Shown here: piece by piece, positions 12,001 through 22,500 of the stretch
How the letters are laid out: each line of letters starts with the position of its first letter
How positions within the stretch are numbered: position 1 is the stretch's first letter
Source of the DNA: Siphlonurus alternatus
Taxonomy: Eukaryota > Arthropoda > Insecta > Ephemeroptera > Siphlonuridae
Direction of reading: 5' to 3'
Length of the DNA stretch: 64,000 bases
NCBI GenBank assembly: GCA_949825025.1
Contig: OX463784.1
Location: 997,909 to 1,061,908, forward strand
Position numbers and translations under genes: made by a program
The notes under the pieces: generated by a model
Databases searched by the model: none
What the model was told of the DNA's origin: nothing
What the model saw: only the letters and a program-made list of their open reading frames with translations

Positions 12001-14519
12001 TTAATTTTAAATTTTCAAACAAAAACTTGAATTTTACAAAATTAAATATAATTTCAATTTAAAAAAGTTTTGTAGGTGGAACTAAAGACTGGTATAGTTA
12101 GGAAATGTCAGTAACAATTCACCCTGTTAATTACATGTAGATTAATGTACGCAACAATGTTTTATTTAATTAATTTTATATATTTAACCAACAACTTGAA
12201 TTTCACAAAATAAAATATATTTTCAATTTAAAAAAGTTTTGTAGGTGGAACTAAAGACTGGTATAGTTAGGAAATGTCAGTAACAATTCACCCTGTTAAT
12301 TACATGTAGATTAATGTACGCAACAATGTTTTATTTAATTAATTTTATATATTTAACCAACAACTTGAATTTCACAAAATAAAATATAATTTCAATTTAA
12401 AAATGTTTTGTAGGTGGAACTAAAGACTGTTATAGTTAGGACATGTCAGTAGCACCTTACCCTGACAATTACATGTACATTAATGTACGCAACAATGTTT
12501 TATTTAATTAATTTTATATATTTAACCAACAACTTGAACTTCACAAAATAAAATATAATTTCAATTTAAAAATGTTTTGTAGGTGGAACATAAGACTGGT
12601 ATAGTTAGGAAATGTCAGTAACAATTCACCCTGTTAATTACATGTAGATTAAAATACGCAACAATTCTTTATTTAATTAATTTTAAATTTTCAACCAAAA
12701 ACTTGAATTTTACAAAATTATAAATAATTTCAATTTAAAAATGTTTTGTTGGTGGAACTAAAGACTGTTATAGTTAGGACATGTCAGTAGCACCTTACCC
12801 TGACAATTACATGTAGATTAATGTACGCAACAATATGTTTTATTTAATTAATTTTATATATTTAACCAACAACTTGAATTTCACAAAATAAAATATAATT
12901 TCAATTTAAAAATGTTTTGTTGGTGGAACTAAAGACTGTTATAGTTAGGACATGTCAGTAGCACCTTACCCTGACAATTACATGTAGATTAATGTACGCA
13001 ACAATATGTTTTATTTAATTAATTTTATATATTTAACCAACAACTTGAACTTCACAAAATAAAATATAATTTCAATTTAAAAATGTTTTGTAGGTGGAAC
13101 TTAAGATTGGTATAGTTAGGAAATGTCAGTAGCACCTTACCCTGTAAATTACAGGTCGATTAAAATACGCAACAATTCTTTATTTAATTAATTTTATATT
13201 TTCAACTAAAAACTTGAATCTTACAAAATTAAATATAATTTCAATTTTAAAAAGTTTTGTAGGTGGAACTAAAGACTGGTATAGTTAGGAAATGTCAGTT
13301 GCACCTTACCCTGACAATTACATATAGATTAATGTACGCAACAATGTTTTATTTAATTAAATTTATATTTTCAACTAAAAACTTGAATCTTACAAAATTA
13401 AATATAATTTCAAAATGTTTTGTAGGTGGAACTAAAGACTGGTATAGTTAGAAAATATCAGTAGCACCTTACCCTGACAATTACATGTAGATTAATGTAC
13501 GCAACAATATTTTATTTAATTAATTTTAAATTTTCAAACAAAAACTTAAATTTTACAAAACTAAATATAATTTCAATTTAAAAATGTTTTGTTGGTGGAA
13601 CTAAAGACTGTTATAGTTAGGACATGTCAGTAGCACCTTACCCTGACAATTACATGTAGATTAATGTACGCAACAATATGTTTTATTTAATTAATTTTAT
13701 ATTTTTAACCAAAAACTTAAATTTTACAAAATTAAATATAATTTCAATTTAAAAATGTTTTGTTGGTGGAACTAAAGACTGTTATAGTTAGGACATGTCA
13801 GTAGCACCTTACCCTGACAATTACATGTAGATTAATGTACGCAACAATATGTTTTATTTAATTAATTTTAAATATTTAACCAACAACTTGAATTTCACAA
13901 AATAAAATATAATTTCAATTTAAAAATGTTTTGTAGGTGGAACTCAAGACTGTTATAGTTAGGACATGTCAGTAGCACCTTACCCTGACAATTACATGTA
14001 GATTAATGTACGCAACAATATGTTTTATTTAATTAATTTTATATATTTAGCCAACAACTTGAACTTCACAAAATAAAATATAATTTCAATTTAAAAATGT
14101 TTTGTAGGTGGAACTTAAGATTGGTATAGTTAGGAAATGTCAGTAGCACCTTACCCTGTTAATTACAGGTCGATTAAAATACGCAACAATTCTTTATTTA
14201 ATTAATTTTATATTTTCAACTAAAAACTTGAATCTTACAAAATTAAATATAATTTCAATTTTAAAAAGTTTTGTAGGTGGAACTTAAGATTGGTATAGTT
14301 AGGAAATGTCAGTAGCACCTTACCCTGTTAATTACAGGTCGATTAAAATACGCAACAATTCTTTATTTAATTAATTTTATATTTTAAACCAAAAACTTGA
14401 ATTTTAAAAAATAAAATAGTATTTCAATTTAAAAATGATATGTAGGTGGAACTAAAGACTGGTATAGTTAGGAAATGTCAGTAGCACCTCACCCCTAAGA
14501 TTATAGCTTTATTAAATTA
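9005..14519. repeat. Right satellite array, ~29 or more monomers
   Basis: Mirror image of 1-3500, longer because of extra monomers. Phrases GTAGGTGGAACTAAAGACTG and TACGCAACAATGTTTTA repeat about every 165-171 bp. Monomers are most uniform between about 9500 and 12700 and diverge toward 9005. A marker variant (GGACATGTCAGTAGCACC) recurs irregularly, showing higher-order structure. The outer edge is at about 14519 (TTTATTAAATTA). Confidence 0.93.
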
Positions 14520-15065
14520 CAATGGTTTTCATTGTTTTAATATTTTAATCGTATATATATTAGTATTAGTCATGCATCATGCCTCAATATTCTGTTATTT
14601 TTTCAAAATTAATGAAGAATGCAAATTTTTGTTGTTGTTTAATTTAATATCTTTTAATATATGTTTAAAATGTCAGTAGAAATTAAGTCGCTCTATCAAT
14701 TTCAGCGCAATATAAATTCGCAAGAATGTATTTTCCAATTTAATCATATATTGTGTCACAAATCATTCCTTATATTCACTTTCCTCTCGTTGTACCTCTT
14801 TTTATCTAACGTTTGTGGCGGCTTTTCAGCGCGCATGCGCATTGCGTTTATTATCGGCTTGAAGCAAACTTCACGCGTGTCTGTCGCGTCAGCTGAGTGA
14901 CCGCGTAAGAAAAACATTGCACCTTCCAAATTAATTAGCTCCGGTAAGTCAAAATTTGCCATGGTGTGATATACTTTTTCAGAATGGGCTCTTTTAGAGC
15001 TATTTGGAAAGTTAACTTTTTTAATCATTATCGTAACTTATTTTTATTATAACCGTACCATAAAA
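14520..15065. promoter_or_regulatory. Candidate CpG-rich promoter with NRF-1-like site
   Basis: Around 14815-14945 the base composition changes to GC-rich with many CpGs. It contains GCGCATGCGC (about 14830-14840), which matches the NRF-1 palindrome, and a strong donor-like CCGGTAAGTC at 14942-14951. This could be a promoter with a short untranslated first exon. No coding exon is visible beside it. It lies 1.5 kb before the first visible NRDC exon on the same strand, but that exon needs coding exons before it, so the link to NRDC is only a guess. Confidence 0.35.
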
Positions 15066-15202
15066 TTAGTGTGAACCTAGTGGTAACTGCTGGAACTACG
15101 TGCGTCTGGCGAGGATTGATTTATATGATTAAAATTATAAAATCATGTAAATGCTCTGTTAGCATGCAGCCACAGCATAGTTTTAAAGAAATGACAACAC
15201 CC

Positions 15203-15525
15203 CCTAAATTGAGGTACTGACCTCAAAAATTTTTATTGCAGAAATGGATAGAGGGTGCAAAGTTATGCTACTCTGATTTTTTTCAGATTTTTTAGGGACC
15301 GGGAAGTTTTGCTAAAAAGTTTTGGCGAAGTCGGGTTCGAATCCACGTCCCTTTTGGGTCCTATATTTTATTAAGAGAGGCGGCAAGAGGCGGCACTTTT
15401 TCTGTACTTTCAATAACTTTTAAAAAATATTTGCCGGGCTCTAAAAAATCTGAAAAAAATCAGAGTAGCATAACTTTGCACCCTCTATCCATTTCTGCAA
15501 TAAAAAATTTTGAGGTCGGTACTCC
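15203..15525. mobile_element. Family A MITE (foldback)
   Basis: The termini are inverted copies of a sequence like GGAGTACCGACCTCAAAA. Inner arms hold GCAGAAATGGATAGAGGG and CTGATTTTTTTCAGATTT. Related copies lie at 37318-37561, 56752-57066 and, degraded, 40245-41025. The interior carries GGTTCGAATCC at 15334-15344, a perfect tRNA B-box string, with an A-box-like TGGCGAAGTCGG directly before it. Confidence 0.85.
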
Positions 15526-15785
15526 ATTAGTTGTCAAATACTTTCGGACAAATATAAAAAAAATTATTTTAACTTCGTAAGTGATATCTTTCCTAAAAAT
15601 TTGATAATTTTTGTGACTGTCCCCATGCTATAGGTATTGCCGTATCCTCGATACAAAGAGCAAAATTTTCAGACGTCAGCGCCATCTCTTGGTCCTTTAT
15701 GTCTTCTATACATACAAAGAAATATATATTGTAGACAAGATGGCAATAAATTATAATTTAACCATGCCCTTGCCATCAGTCAGTG

Positions 15786-15962
15786 GTACTTAGTGTAGTA
15801 GAGAGTGTAGAAGGCAAAAGAGTGTTATGAGTTATGAGTATTTCTGAAGCAAGTGGAGTATGCAAGAATTGAGTTCTTTGGAGGGCAATTTGTAGACGGC
15901 CGAGGTAATAATGCTGCTGGCTTACCCCGTAAAGAGATATGGCGTCATGTTATGTATGTATA
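15786..15962 (+). mobile_element. 3' tail of RTE-like non-LTR element
   Basis: About 175 bp matching the 3' end of the element at 47362-47934, from GAGAGTGTAGAAGGCAAAAG through GGTAATAATGCTGCTGGC to the ATGTATGTAT tail. Heavily 5'-truncated, not coding. Confidence 0.85.
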
Positions 15963-16179
15963 ATATAACCATGATGCTGTGATGTTGTATTCACAATGCA
16001 TCAACTTATATAGAGTACAGTACATACATAAAGAACCAAGAGATGGCGCTGACTGCTGAAATTTTAGCTGATTCTCCCAAGGATATGGCAATTATACCTA
16101 AAGCATTGGGAGAATCACAAAAACAACAAAATTTATATGAAATACATCATTTACGAAGTTGAAATATTTTTTTATATTA

Positions 16180-16365
16180 GTCTGAAGGAAATCTTCAGCC
16201 ATTAGTTAAATCAAGGCAAATCAGCGTCTTTTTCAACTAAAAAATTAATACATATCTAAAAAAACTGTAACGTGAACAGTCATTTTGTTCTCTATGTTCT
16301 GATCTAATTTTTATATTTTTTTCCTTAGAAAAGTAATTACCATAGTGACTATAATCCTTAAACTG
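16180..16365. repeat. Interspersed repeat family I, copy 1
   Basis: Shares GTCATTTTGTTCTCTATG, TTTTCAACTAAAAAA and related strings with 25430-25690 and 55735-55985. It has no coding content and is of unknown class. Confidence 0.65.
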
Positions 16366-16429
16366 AGGCACAGTAGAATGAGTTTTAGATTTTCAGTTCA
16401 ATGTTTTCTGAGGTAATTTTGTCCGACAG

Positions 16430-16570
16430 TCCGCAGCCAGCCTGACGATCGGCGTGGGGAGCTTCCAGGACCCTGAGGACATTCCCGGACTGGCACACTT
16501 TCTCGAGCACATGGTCTTCATGGGAAGTGAGAAGTACCCCCAGGAGAACGACTTCGACTCCTTCATCAAG
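16430..16570 (+). CDS. NRDC: NRDC visible exon 1 (zinc-binding HFLEH)
   Basis: Residues 1-47, phase 0 to phase 0; acceptor GTCCGACAG, donor GTGCGT. It encodes SAASLTIGVGSF and then GLAHFLEHMVFMGS, the catalytic core of the M16 fold. It begins mid-domain, so at least one coding exon precedes it. Confidence 0.95.
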
Positions 16571-19500
16571 GTGCGTCCCATTGGTGGAGAATTTGTAACA
16601 TCACTTCCCATTGGTGGAGACTTTTGTAACGTAGCGTCCCATTGGTGGAGAATTTGTAACATCACTTCCCATTGGTGGAACTTGAGTGAAGGCTCTTAAC
16701 AATCAAGATGGACAACTTTCTTGAATTCTTGTAATGTATATTTGGATAGAGGACCTTCAGATTTGTATTGTCAATTATTTTATTCTGCCTTTTTTTTTAA
16801 AAAAAAAGAAAAAAAAAAGTCTTTTAAGGGTAAGATAACCCAAAACATTGATTGTATTAGTCCCATTTGATTAGCATGTAAACCTTAGCAACCTCATAAT
16901 AATTCTGATTTTTTTTTTTTGTTTGTTTGTTTTTTTTTAGAGACAGTTATATCCAAAAAGAAACGTAGAAAAAATTTCAAAACAATCGCTCGATCTGATT
17001 TTTTTAAATTAATTTATTAGTATAGGTCTCCATGCTGGGAAAGCCCTATACTGGAAATTTAAAAAATTCAGTTAAAAAAAATTGGATCAAGCGATTCTTT
17101 TGCAATTATTTTTACATTTTTTGGTGCTAAGAACTGTCTCTAAAAAAAAATTCAGAATTATTATGAGGTTGCTAAGGTTTACATGTTAATCAAATGGGAC
17201 TACAACAATCAATGTTTTGTGTTATCTTACCCTTAAGGTAGAGATAACGCCGAACAGCTGATCGACGTAATGCCCTTTGATTAACATGTAAACCTTAGCA
17301 AATTGACAAAAATTCTGAAATTTTTTTGAGAGGCAGATATTAGTGCCTAAAAGCCATAGAAAAAATTTGAAAACGATTTAACGAGCCGATTTTTTTTAAT
17401 TAATTTTTTTAATTTTCAGCATAGGGCTTTCCCATTAATTAATTTAATTAATTTAATTTAATTAATTTAAAAAAATCCGCTCGTTAAATGTTTTTGAAAC
17501 TTTTGCTTTGGCTTTTAGGCACTAATATTTGCCTCTCAAAAAAAATTCAGAATTTTTGTCAATTTGCTAAGGTTTACATGTTAATCAAAGGGGATTACGT
17601 CGAACAGCTGTTCGACGTTATCTCTACCTTAACACCATTAAAATTGTGCCCTCTGTAGAATGCTGTGTCATAGTTTTGCAAATATGTTACAAACTAGCAC
17701 ATTGCAGAAATAGAATCACAGTGTTTTGCAGTTTCAGGGTGTAGGAGGATTAAAAAAGGCTAAGAAAGATCTTCTGTCCAAATTTGAAATGCAAATTTCA
17801 TGCAGGTTGTCTATTGAAAGTAGAATGAACATTTTGCTCCATCAATAAACTGAAGCAACAAGACAGCGCACATTTGTCCGATGTGCATTCATATTTTTTT
17901 TTACTCCATGTAGAGCCATCTTTTGACTAAATTAAGTAGCTCTATCAATTTGGCAATCAATTTTACTACTAAATTTATTTAAAAGATGACTCTAAATGGA
18001 GTGAAAAAAAACAAAAAAATCTATTATGAATGCAGATGGGACAAATGTATGCTGCCACTTCAAAACGTTAGTTACAGTTTGACAGACACAGGCATGGTAT
18101 CATGGAATCATGATGTTACAGAAACAAGGGGGCCACGACAATGCTGCTACAGACTGGGATGTGACGACGTTTTACTTCGTCTCTCAGGGTCGCCACCTCA
18201 ACAAAGCCCTCGACAAGTTCGCTCAGTTTTTTATTTCACCCCTCATGAAGAAAGATGCCATGCAGAGGGAGAGGGAGGCAATCGAGTCAGGTGAGCATTA
18301 CCCAGGGGCCGGATCTCCAGTTTTACTAAATTGTATGCTACATTGATTCTGATTTCAAATATTCACGAATCATGAAGTTTCATTCAAAATGAAAAAAATT
18401 TCAAATTGGAAAAAACTGTTTTTTTTTAGAAGTGAGATCTGTTTCAGTTTTTCAAGACTTTTCCCAGTTTTATAAAACTCTTCCTCTTCATTTTTCTTAT
18501 GCCCAAGTGTTGGTGTTTAAGCCATCAAGCTAGTTAATAGCAAGTTAATAGAGATAGGATTCTTTCTCTTCTCTCTTCATGTTGCCAGGCAACAAGTCAA
18601 GTTCTGTAGTTAGCTAATTTCAACGGGTGAATGAACACTTACTGTGAATAGACTGCTCAGCAATCTTTCTCATTTGCCTCATGGGCTTTTTTTTATTTTT
18701 CTGACTTGTACATTGTGATATAATATATTATATGTATGTTTGTGCCCATGAAAGAGATAATAAAATGAAATAAAATAAAATAAAATAAAACAAAATAAAT
18801 AAAATAGTTAATGCAGAGCATCTAAACAGATGCCCTCTGTCTTGAGGTTCATTTTTACATAATTTACAAATGTCACTATCTTGGATTTTAAACTTCTTCT
18901 GATAGCTCCAAGATAGTCGTGGCCTGTGTCTAGTCTGAATTTAGCAGTGCCAGTGAGTCTATTGTAAGTTATATTTTTGTAACAAAAAAGTGTTATGAGT
19001 ATTTTTGAAGCAAATGGAGTATGCAAGAATCGAGTGCTGTGGAGGGCAATTTGTAGATGGCCGAGGTAATAATGCTGCTGGCTTACCCCGTAAAGGGATA
19101 ATATATGGCGTCATGTTATGTATGTATAAATAAATATTATATAACTTACAATAAATCCTCCCTATTTCCGCAGAATTCAAGCTGGCGCTGCCCTCGGACT
19201 ACCATCGCAAGAAGCAACTTCTTGGCAGTTTCGCTAGAAAAGACCACCCCGCCTGCAAGTTTCCATGGGGCAACGTTGCGACGCTTGGCGGTGGGGAGGG
19301 GGAGCGTGATGAAGAGATCCACTCTCGTCTGCACAAATTCAGAGAACGTCACTATCGTGCCGGCGCCATGCGGTTGGCGGTACAATCTCGGCACAGTCTG
19401 GACACGCTGCAAGACTGGGTGGTCGAGATCTTCGGAGCCGTGCCATCAAGAGGGGAGGGGGGAGGAGGGGAGGGCTTCCCGAGCCAGCCGTACAACACAC

Positions 19501-22500
19501 CCGAGTTCAACCGATTCTACAAAGTGTCACCAGTCAAGGATATTTGTCAGGTGGGTTCAATAACAAGAGGAGGGACTTTAGTTTGTCAATTAAAGGTAAC
19601 TCGGATCAGCTGATCTTGAATTTTTCATGATTTGTAGATACTGAGGACGATTTATAAACAAAATTTTATTTTATTTATTTTTTTTTCTGCCAAGGTTTAA
19701 GTGTTAATCAAATGGGACTACATCTATCAGCTGATCCATGCTACCTTCCCCTTGATATTTTATCGGCCGCCATTTTGTTTTTATTGACTTTAGTCTTTTT
19801 CAAAAATATATACATAATATTATTTTATTTTAATAAACACAAATAGTGTACAGATACAATTAAACAAAATAAACAAAACACAAATATATTGTATAGAACA
19901 TAGACACATAAAACAATCAGAGAACAAAATATCAAATTAAAATTGCCAAAAATTGATAAATATAAAATAGTTAATAATACACACAAACATAGTTTATAGT
20001 AAATTATAATTAGAAGATAGGTCAGCCAGTATGAGATTTAGAAGCTTTACAAAATAAACAAAACATATAAATAAAGAATAGACAATAATGGTTGCATTTT
20101 TTTATTTCATAATTAGAAAATATACATAAAATTATGCTTTTCTGAATTTTTTTCAGATTTTTTGGAGTGCGGGAACTAATTTTTAAAAAATATTTAAAAT
20201 ATCTGAATTAGGGTGGTACATCTGATGGGACAACCGTGACGTCATCAATAGCCAATCACTGCAACCGTGATGTCATCAATAGCCAATCACAGCACGACAA
20301 ATGACGTCACGGTTGTCCCATCAGGTGTACCACCCTAATTCAGAGATTTTAAATATTTTTTTAAAATTAGTTCCCGCACTCCAAAAAATCTGAAAAAATT
20401 CAGAAAAGCATAATTTTAGGTATATTTTCTAATTATGAAATAAAAAAATGCAACCATTATTGTCTATTAAGTACATTAATATCTCCCTTGGCATATTCAT
20501 TAACTGATTTTGTTCTAGCAGGACAAATATTCCAGTGATATTGACTGCAAGTCTGATTACATAATTTGCAAATACAGGTTGGTTCAGCTGTGTGAAATTC
20601 ACGAGATTTACATATTAAATGGTGAAAGCCATGTACAGCTTGACGAGTTGTTACATGTCTCAGGCTACATTTGTCCAATTGAGGCAAACACCATTGCTTG
20701 TCTGTCAAAGCAGCGGTGAATAGTGAATATATAAAAATAAATACATAAATAATATAAATATATATATATATACAAATATATAATGAATGTCTAGCTTATG
20801 TACAGTCTAACAGATTTTATATTACCTGTAGACGCTATAGCTTGGAGACTGTCTAGCCGTATGTCTGGATGGAATAAAGCAATTGACTATCACCACACGC
20901 AGTCGAATCTACTTGTAAACTAATATCTGTGATACTGTATGTTGCAAAGATTTTTGTTCTTTACAATTCTGCATGCCTTAGATTCCAGGAAGTGGAAGGG
21001 TATTTATTTTATATTAAAATATTTATGTAATATTAAAATTAAAATAATCTCTCCCCAGATTATCATATAGCATAAACACCATGTTTTCATTATTTCTCTT
21101 TTCTACATCATGCATTCACAATGTTTGATATGTATCCATATGAAGTACAGGCTCAATATAGTCTATTATTTTATATAGTTTGTTTGTTTGCATTCTATAT
21201 TAATTACTGTCTATATATCTATTTTTATGTACAGTACATTTTTGTTTTTTTTAATCAAACCCTAGTTGGGTACTTTTACTTACTATGTTTGAAACTCCGA
21301 ACTTTCCGAAACCCTAACTTGAGCGTTTCGCGGGCTCTTCTGGAAGGGGGGCGGCCATGGCCTTGCAATCCATCCCGGCATTTGCATGCGACTGAGGGAA
21401 ACGTGGAAACCTCAGCCAGGATGGACGCTACAGCTTTTGACAATGAACTGGAAGTGCAATGGTTCAAAGCCAGGGGAAACACATGGTGGAAAAGCGAAAT
21501 GATTTACCTCTGGGTGGGAAACATTTTTTTTTTTTGAAAATGGTCACCCATCCAACTACTAACCATGCTCGGTGTTGCTTGACTTTGGTGATCTGACGAG
21601 ACCCGATCAAGCACACTGCGCCACAACTCCCACATTTTATAATTATATCTGTGTTAGTTATATTTACTATTGTATAATGTACAATTGTTAATTTTATTCT
21701 ATACATACACTTTTTTTGTTTAATAAAAGACTTGTATAATTTAATTTTCAGGTTGACCTGACGTGGGCGCTCCCCTCGCTGCTGGGAAAGTACCTTCTGA
21801 AGCCGGACAAGTACATCTCGTGGCTGCTGGGACACGAAGGCAGGGGGAGTCTGCTACACTACCTCAGAGAAAAGTGAGACAAATCTCACACAACTAGCTC
21901 AAATTTGTATACCTGATATTTTAGCTACTGATAGGGGATGTAGAGGAGAACGTTTTAAAAGGTCTGTTCGTAAAGTCTGCTTGGTGTACACCTTGCTCCC
22001 AGCTCAGAGGGTGGGGTAGGGAGTGACGTCACAATTTTTTGTTCGTAAACTTGCTCAGAGTACACCGAGCAGGGCTTACGAACAGACCTTTGAACATTTT
22101 CCACCTATTTCCATGTATTGTAACACATACTCGTGGTTAGTTCCATCACATATTGACAACAACGTCCATCCTAGCTGAGGTTTCCACGATTCCCTCTGTC
22201 ACAGGCAAATTCCAGGATTAATAATGATAGTCCGTGGTACAAATTTAAAAACCCAACCATTTAAAGCAAACTAACAAAATAAACACTTTACGGTTTATGA
22301 ACAGACCAAATATATTTCATGATTTTCATGTGTGGTAATATTTTTAACATTGGTTGTGTTACCTTACTTTTGATTGTTCTTCTACTCTTTTACCTGTCTG
22401 ACAAAATGGTCTGTGTGTCAGGGTGTGGGCGCTGCAGCTCTACTCCGGCAGTGACGACAGTGGCTCAGACCACAACTCTCAGTTCCTTCACTTCGGAGTC

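Larger units (their letters stand above)
1..14519. repeat. Giant inverted structure with satellite arms
   Basis: The first bases of the window (TAATTTAATAAAGC onward) are the reverse complement of the bases ending at 14519. The pairing runs inward through about 4470 on the left and 6117 on the right. Homology covers the satellite monomers, a degenerate monomer zone, a (TA)n tract, a hAT-like MITE and a TTAA MITE nested in it. The arms differ in length because the right satellite block has more monomers and because a 1.9 kb retrotransposon lies at 7109-9004 only in the right arm. The left end coincides with the window edge, so the true outer boundary and any target duplication cannot be judged. 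No transposase or other host-like ORF lies inside. It could be a foldback-type element, or a satellite locus that suffered an inverted duplication. Confidence 0.9.
15067..16190. repeat. Interspersed inverted repeat (family P) with inserts
   Basis: The start (GTGGTAACTGCTGGAACTAC) and the 15530-15720 part match the copy at 31280-31615. The right half (16010-16190) mirrors 15530-15720, around AGAGATGGCGCTGA. Two later inserts interrupt it: a family A MITE at 15203-15525 and a retrotransposon tail at 15786-15962. The copy at 31280-31615 lacks the MITE (GACAACACCATAATTAG). Confidence 0.75.

Noticed and set aside
1..14519. Hammerhead ribozyme in the satellite monomer
   Set aside because: I looked for the CTGATGA and GAAAC core strings on both strands of the monomer and did not find them together.
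21535..21640. Functional 5S rRNA gene
   Set aside because: The 5' third is not 5S-like and a SINE body with an A-rich joint follows.
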